NCBI RefSeq assembly: GCF_051622035.1
Contig: NC_135359.1
Location: forward strand, 16,863,501 to 16,927,500
DNA: 64,000 nucleotides
Source: Arctopsyche grandis
Lineage: Eukaryota > Arthropoda > Insecta > Trichoptera > Hydropsychidae
Direction: 5' to 3'
The position numbers were made by a program, and so were the translations under genes. Of this stretch, positions 53,112 to 64,000 are shown one piece after another. Under the pieces are notes generated by a model that saw only the letters and a program-made list of their open reading frames with translations, had not been told where the DNA came from and did no database searches. The stretch's first letter is position 1; the number at the start of each line of letters is the position of its first letter.

Positions 53112-53200
53112 CTAGTATTGTACCCGTTGATTTCAACGGGTGGCTTCGAAAAGGAATTGATACACGAATTAAATTAAGTTACATTTATGTACTTATTTTT
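53112..53200 (-). mobile_element. Helitron 3' end, minus strand
   Basis: The plus strand reads A CTAG TATTGTA CCCGTTGATTTCAACGGG, the reverse complement of the 3' end seen at 30947. The body continues into TGGCTTCGAAAAGGAATTGA. The 5' end is not found. Confidence 0.65.
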
Positions 53201-53214
53201 TTATATACTAGGAA

Positions 53215-53637
53215 AGCCTAACAGGCAAACCCTAATGCGCCTTCCCGGCCAATTACAAACAATGCAGTATTTTTATTACATAAGTTGCTGAATTAAAAGA
53301 CACTGAAATACTCGAAATTAACGAGACATCTATGAACTTTAAACTTGTACATAAATTTTATTGTAAATAAATCATACTCGAATAGTGGTGACATAGTGGG
53401 TACGATTGGTTTTTGGCCAATTTAATGGAGGAACCGTTACGTCAATGAAATCAGAAAAATTGACAAACTCTGAGAGGAAACGATCGAATGGAGTCACAAA
53501 TATCCAAGCCTGACCAGCAGCATTACATATAGTGTACTCAGAATAAATTCGTTTCTATCGAGGCCAACTCACGGGATCGAACCCGGCGACCTCTCAGTGC
53601 TAGGCAAAAGCCCGACCACCGAGCCACGCTGCTGGCT
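53215..53637 (-). mobile_element. tRNA-derived SINE
   Basis: On the minus strand the head carries a Pol III A box (TGGCTCGGTGG) and a B box (GGGTTCGATCCC, plus 53573-53584), followed by an unrelated body and a tail GGCGCATTAGGGTTTGCCTG. Relatives are at 38050 and 57738. The tRNA part is diverged, so it is not a functional tRNA gene. Confidence 0.8.
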
Positions 53638-53739
53638 ATGCTAAATATAAATATAGTGTAAGGTAATTTATAGGCTGTATTCATCGTAAAAATTCGAGCG
53701 CTCACTAAACGCTACCCGTTCACCCGCGTCGAAATGGTG

Positions 53740-53825
53740 AATGAATGCGTGTGTGTGTGCGTGCGTGCGTGCGTGTGTGCGTGTATATGTGTGTGTGCTT
53801 CGTGGTTGTGTGTATGTGTGTATGC
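53740..53825. repeat. GTGC/TG microsatellite
   Basis: A run of GTGTGTGTGTGCGTGCGTGC with variants directly before the foldback element. Confidence 0.9.
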
Positions 53826-53834
53826 GGTCTCCGT

Positions 53835-54147
53835 CACGGGCCGAAAGTCGAAAGATCAAAAAAAAAAAAAGGGTGCATGGTAAACGGTACATACTCACTT
53901 AATTTGCGCGAGCAGGATACAACAGGAACAAGAGGAACAGGCTTTTCCTCCCGTATTAATGTGCGCGCGCAGAATACGGGAGGAAAAGCCTGTTCCTCTT
54001 GTTTCTGTTGTATCCTGCTCGCGCAACTTAAGTGAGTATGTACCGTTTACCATGCACCCTTTTTTATCTTTCGACTTAAGATCTTTCGATTTACGATCTT
54101 TGCCTTCCGATATTTGCGTTTTCGGGCGTTTCACATTCGGGCCCGTG
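53835..54147. mobile_element. Foldback element, 313 bp
   Basis: The arms start CACGGGCCGAAAG (left) and, in reverse, CACGGGCCCGAATG (right). They meet at a loop of about 16 nt, TTAATGTGCGCGCGCA. The inner parts (GGGTGCATGGTAAACGGTAC; TTGCGCGAGCAGGATACAAC) are almost perfectly complementary; the right arm has about 50 extra bases. The single strand would form one very long hairpin. ORFs here are symmetric artefacts. A half copy is at 15676-15800. Confidence 0.85.
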
Positions 54148-54199
54148 AGGTAGACCGTGTGTATGCTCCCGCGCATCTGACGCTGACGCCACCCGTTTC

Positions 54200-54440
54200 A
54201 AATCAGGCGCGCAATATCAGGAGCACATGTCATACGCTCCACACCCCCTCCCCCAGTTCCGTGCTACCCCGATTCCCCGCGTCGCCTCAACACGATCGGT
54301 CGTCACGCCACATCTCTATGCATAACTTATACTCCTGGTATTCTAAAATTTGATTTTTGAAATCTCCATACTTGTTGATGCACTCGCACATACATACATA
54401 TGTACGTACAAACATCGTGTCCGTTTTTATATATATATGT
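54200..54440 (-). repeat. Interspersed repeat shared with 30260-30470
   Basis: Reverse-complement counterpart of the unit at 30260: GCGTCGCCTCAACACGATCG, GCCACATCTCTATGCATAAC, GGTATTCTAAAATTTG and a TACATACATATGTACG microsatellite. Class unknown. Confidence 0.55.
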
Positions 54441-55726
54441 ATTATTATGTATCGTCGGCTTAGTGACAGAAAGCTTTAACTCAAAAATGCTTGCTCCTTG
54501 AAAATCTCTCTATTGTTTTGTGACCTAAATCATTATTCATTAAACTAACCATTATATGAAATGTGTTATTCATTTATGTATTCCATTAAAGAATTTTTGT
54601 GTTTTAGTAAGTGCTTTTCCAGTAACAAGCGAAGACATAACTAACTTAATTCGTATTGAAATCTTTAAATTACGTCAAAAATAAATCAGCTTGTTTTTCA
54701 AACGACAGAGCGTGTTGAAATCTACCGAGTTGCATTATTAGGTTAAATCAGCCAATTTTTTAACTTAAAGCTTTCTGCCATTTAACAGACGACATGTAGA
54801 CATTACTAGTGAGTATTTCAGTTTTTTTATCATTGCTGCTGATATATTATCTAAAGAAAATTAGTTTTTATAGATTTTTTTCCTATTACATTGTATGCAC
54901 AAACATTAAAATAAGATAATACTATAAATAAATACGTAAATACGTAATATGTAAAATACAAAATGATCAGTGGGTCAATAGCTATTAGAATAGCATAAGA
55001 TTTATTGTGAAAACAATTTATGAACAATAAAAATCATTTAAAAAAAAATCAAAAGGAGTATTCGAAATAAATAGTTCTTTGGATGACATTTTTTTACATA
55101 AAAATGGTCCAAATTGTATACAATTCATACTTAGCTTTGGGTATTTGTCTTATGCTTATCTCTCCAAATATACACACGCTCACTATTTACATAAAACGCT
55201 TGCTATTTAACCCTACCTTCATTCCAAGAATCACTCTATCGTTGTTGCATTCTTATCTCCCCTATGGCCTCCAATTTACTAGTTTTGGCTATTGATGTTG
55301 GTGATATGGTAATGATAATACATAGTATTAAGAAAAAAACATTAAATAGGCGTTTGTAGTGCAGTTTTGTGGTGACGGGGCACTTATATTTTGTAAGTGC
55401 CTAGCGTGTAATAAAATCTGAAAATATACATATATATATATGTATATATATATATATGTACATATGTATATTGGATTCCCTTCTTCTTAGGGGTCCAGCG
55501 AGAAAGGGGCGTGTGACTCAATATTGTCAGTGGCGCCCTGTGGCGGCCGCCTGGCGCCTCTCCCATCCCTTTCAGCCCAACTTCTACAATCTAATATCCC
55601 CTATATAAGCAATTCTACTTTTAGCACTTACGAGTGCTGATTAACTAAAATCTCCCGCAATACAATTATACCCACAAAACGTTGTTCTGGAATTTATATA
55701 TATACAATATTATATGTATGTATATA

Positions 55727-57182
55727 CAGAGCCGTAGCGATGTTTGTGGCGCCCTTGACAAATATCAAATTTGTCGCCTCTTTATTATTTATTCATTAGA
55801 TTTAAAGAATTTCTTTATTTAAAATAATATACTGTTGCTTAGGGGTGGGTGGAGGATACAAGTAAAAGGCCAACAGTCGTTTCACAGCATTTATTGATGA
55901 TTAAGGAGTTACACGCACTGTCCCTGCTCAGTCCAGAATGACCTGATATCGCTTACGTACCGCCTTATAAGGGGTACATCTCTCAGGACGTCTAATCTGT
56001 TTACCTACTGTATAGTCACGTATTCGGATATGTATTCCCACGGTATGAGAAGTGCAATCATTGTTTCATGCACTTAGCTTGTCGCTAATCCTTAAAACCA
56101 CTTACCCCGGTCACACGGTCTCTCAGGACGCTACCTGGTCTAATCCGATCGCAATTACTCGGCGGCTCTGTTTAGTATACGTTACAATACATTTTTTGAA
56201 ATATATGAAATATTTTAAAATACAAATACAAAAAAAAACAAGATTATTTTTTATATAATAAATGCCCCACATTGACAATTTCGCAATAAATATCAAATTA
56301 TATAAAAGGAATCAGTGCACTTTGAACACAATTAAAATTTCATGTTTTTTTTATATTTTTGTCGTTTATTTATCATTTATTTAAATTTTTATTAATGTTT
56401 GTTTCAAATACATTTTTCTTTATCTTAAACCATATATTTGTCTAGAACGGTAACCTATTAAATTATTAATAACTTAACTATTAATTATTACAGATAAAAA
56501 AAGTTAGCAAAGTCTGTTATTATATTATCAAAATTTATATTACTTGCTAATTCACTTTGTATTGATAATATACTTGTATTTGATAATCGGTCTCGACTAA
56601 AGCCTTTAATCGACGTTTACTAAAGCTCCTTTCTGCCGAAGCCACTGTCGCAGGCATTGTCGACGTATCTCTAATACGATATTGAGATAGGATTCTTAGA
56701 AATCCTATCTATTTTTATCAAATGTAGGCCATTGTGGCGCATTAGGTTCTTCCTGTAATGCCACAATGGTCCAAAACTATTAATAAATAATAAATAAATC
56801 TATCCAGTATATTTAAAATATCAATGTGATCCATTCTCCTGTGGTCTTTACCCTCGCAAAAAGTTTGTGATTGGTGCTTTAAACATTTAAGTTCATTTAG
56901 AAATCGATACAATCTACTTAAAAGTATTTTTGAGAAAATAGTTTTCTAAATTTTGTTTCCCTTGGTTTTCTAAATTTTGTTCATTAAAGTCAATAAGCCC
57001 CCCACCAGTTAAAAATACCATATGTATATACAAATGGATATTTCGAAAACGCATCGAATTAATTTCAAATTTTATGTTTTATTAAAAAAATTTAAATAAA
57101 ATAGGCGAGGGGCGCCTTCGGCGCCCTTCACTTCGAGCGCCTTTGGCACTCGCCCATTTACCATTGCCTCGCTACGGCACTG
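55727..57182 (-). mobile_element. hAT transposon relic, 1456 bp
   Basis: The left end CAGAGCCGTAGCGATG and the right end, in reverse, CAGTGCCGTAGCGAGGCAAT are terminal inverted repeats. Both sides carry the exact 8-bp target duplication TGTATATA (55719-55726 and 57183-57190), the hAT signature. The minus strand at about 56590-56670 still reads PATVASAERSFSKRRLKAL, the hATC dimerisation motif near the end of hAT transposases. The rest of the gene is decayed. A solo LTR is inserted at 55833-56186. Confidence 0.9.
55833..56186 (-). mobile_element. Solo LTR, 354 bp, inside the hAT relic
   Basis: It starts TGTTGCTTAGG and ends CGTTACA on plus, with the 4-bp duplication ATAC on both sides. On the minus strand it matches the LTR at 50501-51901, including GGCCAACAGTCG and GATTAAGGAGTTACACGCAC. 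No internal region remains, so it arose by LTR-LTR recombination after insertion into the hAT element. Confidence 0.85.
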
Positions 57183-57737
57183 TGTATATACATAAATATG
57201 TATAGTATATTGTACATACATACATACATAAGTATTTGTCATATAACTTTAACCTTAAGACCAAACTGAAGATAGTAAAAAGAAAAGAAATCTCAATTTT
57301 TGTATTTATAATGTAATAAAAAGTCTTCTGGCACAATATATGTAGACTGAAAATGTTTTCATTTGAATAATACACACATGCAATGAAAAGTGACAAATTG
57401 CTTTTTTGTATAGTGATGATTCTTTTGGAGATGAATGATGAGCTATGTAGGTTATTTTAACAAATTCATGCAATTAGGTTACTTGTGAAGATCTGTAATG
57501 CTTAGGAAAAAAATTATAACTTCTAAACCAATGTCATTTCATAAAATTTAATAGAATAACTTCTTTCGTGACTTGTATGAAAAAATATGTTTTCTAAACC
57601 TTGCAGATTTTGGCCTAGACAAAGTTTTTCAGACATCCTTCAATAAATTGAACATGTCTTTCATTACTTTTGATGTATATGTTAAAATAAAAACAACAAA
57701 ATTCCATGGCATAAATTTATTTTAATCTTTAATTTAT

Positions 57738-58165
57738 ACCAGGAAGGCCTAACATTGTACATTTGAAAAAAATATTATTAATATTATGCAAAGTACATAA
57801 ATACGTATGTATATAGGTAAATTAATATTCACAGAGACATCTGTGGTCAAATTTATAAATTTGCAGCATTTTAAACGATTCAGCGAAATTCTATACATAC
57901 ATATCAATTAATATCCACAGAGACGTTTATGATCAAATTTGTTGTCAAATTTACAGCGTTTTATACAATTCAGCGAAATTCGAGATTTTGCGAGAAAATG
58001 GGTAAGGTTGCCAATTTTTTGGAATCGTTTCAATGAAAATCAGATAAATTGGCAAACTCTGATAGCAAACGATCGACCTGGAGTCACAAATTCAGGATCT
58101 GGCCAGCAGAAACCAGTGGGATTTGAACCCGTGACCACTCCGTTCAAAGCATTATATCTATTCTG
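57738..58165 (-). mobile_element. tRNA-derived SINE, diverged
   Basis: The 3' tail (ACCAGGAAGGCCTAACA on plus) and a B-box-like GGGATTTGAACCC on plus (58118-58130) match the SINE at 53215. The middle shares AACTCTGA, AACGATCGA and GGAGTCACAAAT with it. The A box is not recognisable. Confidence 0.65.
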
Positions 58166-58510
58166 CTGGTTAAATGAAATTACCTTCCCAAAAGCAGAAT
58201 AGGATAGATAAGTGCCACTTACAGAATTCTTTGAAAATGTATTTTAGTAACATGCCAGGTGTTATTTTGAATTGTACCGATTGATACGTGTACTTTGGAG
58301 TATGTAGCAATATTTATTAAGTACATACAATAACATTTCAATTGAATTGAATCATTCCGTTTATTGGCAGCCAAACGTCCTTGAATTAAACCTAATTCAG
58401 ACAATACATATGTGGCATCTACGTTATATATTATGTAATATGAAATTTATTTTGATTAATTTTTAGTGTATTCATTTGTTGTTTTATTTTTGTATTTCAG
58501 AACTAAATAA

Positions 58511-58534
58511 ATGGTACATTGCGACCTTTCATGA
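58511..58534 (+). CDS. Seven-codon uORF overlapping the desaturase start
   Basis: ATG at 58511 encodes MVHCDLS and stops at TGA 58532-58534. That TGA overlaps the main-frame ATG at 58531 (ATGA) and is followed by a second main-frame ATG at 58534. It lies in the same exon as the desaturase N terminus, so every transcript using the acceptor at 58500 carries it. Confidence 0.5.
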   Translation: MVHCDLS

Positions 58535-61500
58535 TGGCACCTGATTCTACGAGCAACGGCACCCAAGCGCGCCTGATTGAAACTATGATCGACACACCAA
58601 TTTATCCTAAAGAGCATGTGAACAATGCTGGAGTGCAACAGTCCGAGGACCAAATTTTTAAAAGTGACCAGATCGGCAGCAATTTAACACACCGCAATGT
58701 AAATAATACCGAGTCAACGAACTGTGATAATAACGAAAGCCTTCAGAATGATGTTTCGACTGAATCTAAAAATTTCAAGTCCGAAATTAGATGGCCCGAT
58801 CTCATCGTACAGATATTTTTGCATCTTGGATGTGCCTACGGTTTATACTTAATATTGACCACTGCTAGATTTTACACTTCACTTTTTGGTTAGTAATATA
58901 TTACTTATCCTTAATTTATAACGTATGAATATATCAAATCCTAATATCTAATTGCAGCGTTTGGAACAATTTACACATCTGGTTTTGGCATCACTGCTGG
59001 AGCTCACCGTCTGTGGTCTCATCGAGCCTACAAAGCTAAGTGGCCTTTGAGGCTTCTGTTGGTGTTTTTGTTTACGATTACGGGCCAGGTACTTCATTAA
59101 TCGATGATTTTATTTATATAAGGTTACTTATTTATTGTATGTGTGTACTACATTTTTGTATACTTTCAGCGTGATGTATATACTTGGGCGTTGGATCATC
59201 GCGTCCATCACAAGTATAGTGAGACTGACTCGGATCCTCACGATGCACGTCGAGGGTTTTTCTTCTCTCATGTTGGGTGGTTAGTACTGACTCCTCACCC
59301 AGATGTGATTGAACGCCGACGTAACGTAGACATGTCGGATTTGGAAGCCGACCCAATTGTTATGTGGCAAAAGAGGTAATACACATACATACAATACCCT
59401 TGAAAAATGATTTTGTACGTAACTGTAGAATTAGATGGAAACAATTAGTATCTTGAAAATGATCTCTTTAATAGAAAAGTAAATATTCAAAATCTATATA
59501 AAACCAAATTTCATTACGAGCTCAGCACGTTTTCAAACATTGTGCAACACTTTCCTCATTAAAAGTATAAGCCCTAAAATTGATGGGAAGGAATCATACA
59601 CTGGTAAATTTAGTTAACTCGGAAGCTACATACATAGGTAACATCGGAAGCATTGCTCTATAACAGTTTGGTTCGCAGTAATATGGAGTATGCTTCAGCC
59701 ATATGGTATCCTTATTACCAAACTCATATAGATCATTTAGAGACAATTCAGAAGCGTTTTCTGTGCCATTTATCTCATAAGACTGGTCTTGTAAGATTGT
59801 TACAGACTCTCTTTTTTCAAGATCGTAAGTTTGTCTCATCGCAGAAAGGTTTCTGATTTGTAACTTTTATACAAGACAGCTAATGGTGTCCTTGACACAT
59901 CTGTTTTGAAAATTCGAAATTAATTTTAACTTTAATGCCCGATTCAACAGATGTAAAAATCTTTTTTATCCACCAATTTGTCATAACACACCATTTAATA
60001 GTGCAATCGCACGGATATGCAGTCTTTATGATGGTATGGATGATTGTCCCAACCTTTTTGCTGAATCTTTCAGTACTTTTAGGGCTAGGAATCAAATCTG
60101 TGGTTGATTTGCTTCTTCACCTTCATTGTCATTCATTATTTATTAATTTTAATATGTTTTTATAATTTTTCTTTTTTGTTTTCTTTGTATGTGTGCCAAT
60201 TTAAATAAATAAATTACCTTAAAAAATGACTACTATACATATGTACTATGTATGTATTCTGTTCCTTAATAGTTACGGAACACTTTACTTTTTAATTATT
60301 GTGTTCATTTTCAAAATACTAATTGTCTAATTGTTTCCGCCCCATACTTTATAATATGAATAAGATTTCACAAAGAAGATCACAATTAAACAACATGTTT
60401 TGTGATTAATTTATAAGAGACCCGACAAAAGCGCTGGTACCAAAACCGCCGTGACATTGTTGTCGGAACAAGACCGCCCCGACGAAGCTGCACATGGGAA
60501 TCCAAATAAACCATTCTTGAAAAGTAAACTCATCGTTGGCATTTTTTGGGTGTTCCGTTAATATTCCAGGTATTCCTTTAGGGAACTTACATAGGTAAAT
60601 ATGTGCAGCTGCATCGGATTAAACACGTATTAAGGTATGTTAATACCTAGTCGGCACATATAGGCAGCGGCAGACAACCTGCAAGTACGGAGAGTATTCT
60701 TTGGAATATTCTATATGACGCGTATGAATGCGTGAATACACATGCGCGAATGGAGTATGAATGTGTCCATATAGAATGTACCAAAGGATACTCTCCGTAC
60801 TTGCAGGTTGCCTGCTGCTGCCGATACATGCTGACAAGGTATGAACAGACCTTTATCGGTATATTTTGCAAGTATTAAAGTGCTCTTTGATTTTTGCACT
60901 AAGTATTAAAAGCTGTTGATTTTCTTTATCCATATATATTATATTACAAGATAATACAACAGCTGCAACGGTTTAGATATCAAATTTCATTGATTATCTT
61001 GAGTATGTAAATTTTTATCGATAAGCAATTCGAAAAACCAAAAAAGCAATTGCTTTATTTTTTTTATTTTTCTGCTGGTGAGCTTATCCTGGTGATATTG
61101 ACTACCACTGTTCCAGGTGGATTTGTTAAGGCGGTTTTTAGTTCCGGTGCTATGGTCGGGGTGCCCAATTTACACATTTTGAAAGCAGTTGTTACGTTAA
61201 CATTACCATCTTCAATTGTATACATCTTAAAATGATTTTATTTTTATGTTGCAGGCTATATATACCCCTATTTGCAATTCTCAATATTGGACTACCAGTT
61301 TTGTTGCCAGTTTGGTTATGGCAGGAGGCTTTGTGGGTCAGTTTTTGGGTGAATTTCAATTGCCGTTTCACTGTTACACTTAATATTGCATTTTTCGTTA
61401 ATAGTGTTGCTCATATGTGGGGTCAAAAACCATATGACAAGTAAGTGTTATGCATATGCTATTTATTATCTTGTATCTCACTAATGTGTAGACATTGAAT

Positions 61501-61952
61501 TATTCTAATTGGGTTTTTATATATTTCAGACATATTAGCCCAGTAGAAAATTTGGCTGTTGCTATAGCAGCTCTTGGCGAAGGTTGGCATAACTATCATC
61601 ATGTGTTCCCATGGGATTATAAAACTAGCGAGTTAGGGTCTTACTCATTCAATATCACCACTGCATTTATCGACTTCTTTGCAAAAGTCGGTTGGGCATA
61701 TGATAGTAAGTGTTTAGAAAAATGTATTCTTAAATTACTATACTTTGTCATATTTCTAACATAAAAATTATTTTAGGAAAATCAGTATCTCCTACAATGA
61801 TAGCTCGTCGTGCTGAAAGGTGCGGTGATGGTAGTTACCCACTTGATCATCACGATCCAAATGTTGTTCCAGTGTGGGGATATGGTGATAAAGATATACC
61901 ACATGAAGATTTGATCGAATTAGAGAACATGGGTGAACATTCTGAAAAATAA
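58531..61952 (+). CDS. Acyl-CoA desaturase (Delta9-type family)
   Basis: Six exons join in frame to 410 aa: 58531-58888, 58958-59088, 59170-59375, 61255-61440, 61530-61705, 61777-61952. The exon containing the ATG starts at 58501 after an acceptor. The start is 58531 or, with a better Kozak context (A at -3, G at +4), 58534. Di-iron histidine boxes are HRLWSH (136-141), HRVHH (173-177) and HNYHH (314-318), plus NSVAH (281-285). Membrane stretches include LIVQIFLHLGCAYGLYLIL and IPLFAILNIGLPVLLPVW. The protein is an ER membrane enzyme that introduces a cis double bond into acyl-CoA, for membrane lipids or pheromone/cuticular hydrocarbon precursors. The N-terminal leader is about 25 residues longer than in fly desat1. 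The exact subfamily cannot be fixed by eye. Confidence 0.95.
59640..60225 (+). mobile_element. Jockey-like LINE fragment in desaturase intron
   Basis: The plus-strand frame reads LYNSLVRSNMEYASAIWYPY and HIDHLETIQKRFLCHLSHKT, the ORF2 C-terminal region typical of jockey-type elements. Later frames are broken (FAESFSTFRARN). It ends near 60225 in an AATAAATAAATTACC tail, and lies in the 1.9-kb intron between desaturase exons 3 and 4. Confidence 0.75.
60635..60850. repeat. Long hairpin in desaturase intron
   Basis: The left arm (GTCGGCACATATAGGCAGCG, AACCTGCAAGTACGGAGAGT, ATTCTTTGGA) pairs with a right arm around 60775-60848 (TCCGTACTTGCAGGTTGCCT). Arms are about 80-100 bp with a short centre, and one inner stretch is nearly perfect. 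It is a foldback/MITE-like element transcribed with the desaturase intron. Confidence 0.85.
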
Positions 61953-64000
61953 ATTTTGCCCGAAGATATTTTTTAAGTTTATTGTAATTATTTAAAATTA
62001 TTATATTGCAATAAGATTTAGTTATTTAATTGTTTCATGGTTATAATTTAATACAATTTAAATGATACATGAATGGTTTAAGTTTATTTTTTTCACAATC
62101 ATGCGTTATTTTATTTGTTGGTGCCATTTATGAATTTTAATTTCATTGCACTACGTATGATTTGTATTATTATTTTTTTTAATAACCATTGGAATTTAAT
62201 GTTTTTTTTTTGGGTTAACTTAAATTTACCACTTTTTAAAAATGCGTAAATACATATTTCATTAAAAGTTGTTGAAAAATGTTGCTTTATTAGGATTGTA
62301 CAATTACTGAAGCTTTAATATTTTACAATATATTATACGTGTGTATGTATTTCACTTATTTTCTGTTTTAATCATATTTTCGGTATTAAAATTATCTTAC
62401 TGTATGTATATTCTACCATAGTGTAATCAAATAATAATAATTTTTAATTCTGATTATATGTTTTTGTTTTTGCTACCTCTTAGATTTTATTTTTTAGTTT
62501 TGTATCGTTTATGTCTAATAAATATTGCCTAATAATTATAATAATCTATTATAAAAAAATGTTGTTTATTAATTACTGCTTGAAATTGAGCCATCAACTT
62601 ATTGTCTTATGTGAGATGCAATATTCGAGTTCACACAAAAAAGTTACCCATATAAGAGACTACTCATATGATTTTTCTTGACAAATATTAAATAAATCGT
62701 AAAATCGATGCACACATTAATTAAATATAACAAACAGCTATTGTATTTTTCCCTCGTTCTTATATATGTATATCCATGAATTCAAAAGTTTGGCTCACCA
62801 ATTAGCTAGTAGAGAATTTTATTTAATAAATATTCTTTTTATTGTATTTTAATCTATACAAAATCAAAATAGAGCTTCAAATGAAATAAATACTTACATG
62901 TATACATTTCTATATATACCATTAATCTGCTACATAAATACATACCTAACTACATATGTAGATGCACAAATGCTATCCATATATGTACATACATAGCATA
63001 TAGCATTGGCAGTTATGGGCATTACGTTTTAAAGAAATTTTTCTTTTTATTTCATTTATCGTTGGCGCAAAAGATGCATACTTTCTAAAGAACAGGTGCT
63101 ATTTTTTTGTCCATTGTATAATTGTAATATATAAAATAATCCATGAAAATGTTGCAAATCTATTGGACCATATTACGAGGCCTTGAAAGTCAAAAGTGTT
63201 AGTATTTTTATAAAATTCATGATATTGTACAATAGAAGATGATCCCAAATGTTCCAGGGAGTATTTTTTTTATATCATATGTATATTTAACACTAAAATA
63301 AATACTTGTGGAAGACTTTGCTTATTTACCGCTATTAAAAATATTCCAAACGAATCAATGCCATCATTTCAAAATCAAGTTTGGATACGATTCATAGTTT
63401 TATCTAATATCCCAAATTATCGAGAAATAAGCCAAAATTTCCGATGTACATACATATATGTAAAATATATGCACATTCAAGTATTTCTCCTATTAATACA
63501 ATTAATTGATTTTTTTACAATTCTTTGTACATATGTATTTTACGTTATATTTTGGTCTACATTAGATTTTATTTATTTCAGCTTATGTATTTTACTTTAA
63601 TATAAGATACACAGTTACAGAAAATTCGCGTATTAAATATTTTAATCATATTATAATCACATTTTAGTTATTATTTTTCCTCACAACATTCCAATAGAAC
63701 AAATCCTAATGACTGAATGATTTTTCAATGCCATATATAAGGGTAAGCAAAGTTGCGAAATATTCAACCTTTGATATCATCGAATGTATTTATAATGAAT
63801 GCACATAAATTTAATTGTTTGAGCCCGTTACTATGGTACATATACATACATTAGTTGTTTATACCAGGTGTTAAAATTTAAAGTATTTAAGCACAAATTC
63901 ACATATACAAAAGTGATTTTTACGTATGAATCCTTGACGCATATATGCATTTGTAAAAGTGGCGTTCTGTGGAAATCTTCCCGTTTTTATCGCACTGCCT
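61953..64000. other. Desaturase 3' UTR and AT-rich flank
   Basis: An AATAAA overlaps the stop (61948-61953), and a better-placed one is at 62517-62522. Beyond that the sequence is AT-rich with TACATA microsatellite patches (62890-63000, 63830-63860). No gene is recognised to the window end. Confidence 0.5.

Noticed and set aside
53573-53637. tRNA gene on the minus strand
   Set aside because: A and B boxes are present but no cloverleaf or anticodon arm is convincing, and the unit continues into a repeated SINE body.
53745-54176. Mirror-image ORFs on both strands
   Set aside because: They are translations of the two arms of the foldback element.
59132-59379. Minus-strand ORF opposite desaturase exon 3
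   Set aside because: Antisense shadow of the exon that carries the HRVHH box.

Overview
This window is nuclear DNA from an insect, probably a holometabolous one; I could not fix the order. The evidence is a ZAD-type zinc-finger gene (an arthropod family), a Shark-type SH2-ankyrin-SH2 kinase, a capricious/tartan-like LRR receptor, short AT-rich introns with standard GT-AG ends, strong AT bias, and dense TATGTACATACATATG-type microsatellites. There is no prokaryotic or viral gene organisation.

Left third (1-24.4 kb), gene-rich. The 3' part of a transmembrane LRR receptor (plus strand) is followed by Tctp (minus, 3 exons, 173 aa). Next is an 18-exon ZAD / AT-hook / 11-finger C2H2 gene (plus, 901 aa). 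Its 2.5-kb first intron holds a complete intronless ALG14 gene on the other strand. A PDRG1-like prefoldin gene ends 22 bp from the zinc-finger stop, tail to tail. A second LRR membrane protein (plus, 3 exons, 458 aa) converges on a Shark-like tyrosine kinase (minus, 12 coding exons, 876 aa), whose GC-rich 5' end lies near 24.2 kb.

Middle (24.4-58.5 kb), gene desert full of transposable elements. It holds short Helitrons of two related families, a five-copy foldback/MITE family, hAT-like MITEs, a 1.46-kb hAT relic with an 8-bp target duplication and a hATC fragment, two solo LTRs of one family (one interrupted by a Tc1 relic, the other sitting inside the hAT relic), a second Tc1 relic landed in a SINE tail, tRNA-derived SINEs, RTE-like and jockey-like LINE 3' ends, and a long foldback element. 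A GC-richer patch near 35.26-35.34 kb with a good splice donor may be a distant noncoding first exon, possibly of the desaturase.

Right end (58.5-64 kb). A six-exon acyl-CoA desaturase (plus, 410 aa) with all three histidine boxes is followed by AT-rich sequence with no recognised gene.

The strongest unusual signals are a UAG-CUAG stop-codon readthrough candidate in the first LRR receptor, which would replace a class I PDZ-type tail with 159 extra residues; a 7-codon uORF whose stop overlaps the desaturase start; a long hairpin in a desaturase intron; and nested transposons whose insertion order can be read from target duplications. The genes look like independent housekeeping, signalling and adhesion loci; I see no shared pathway.
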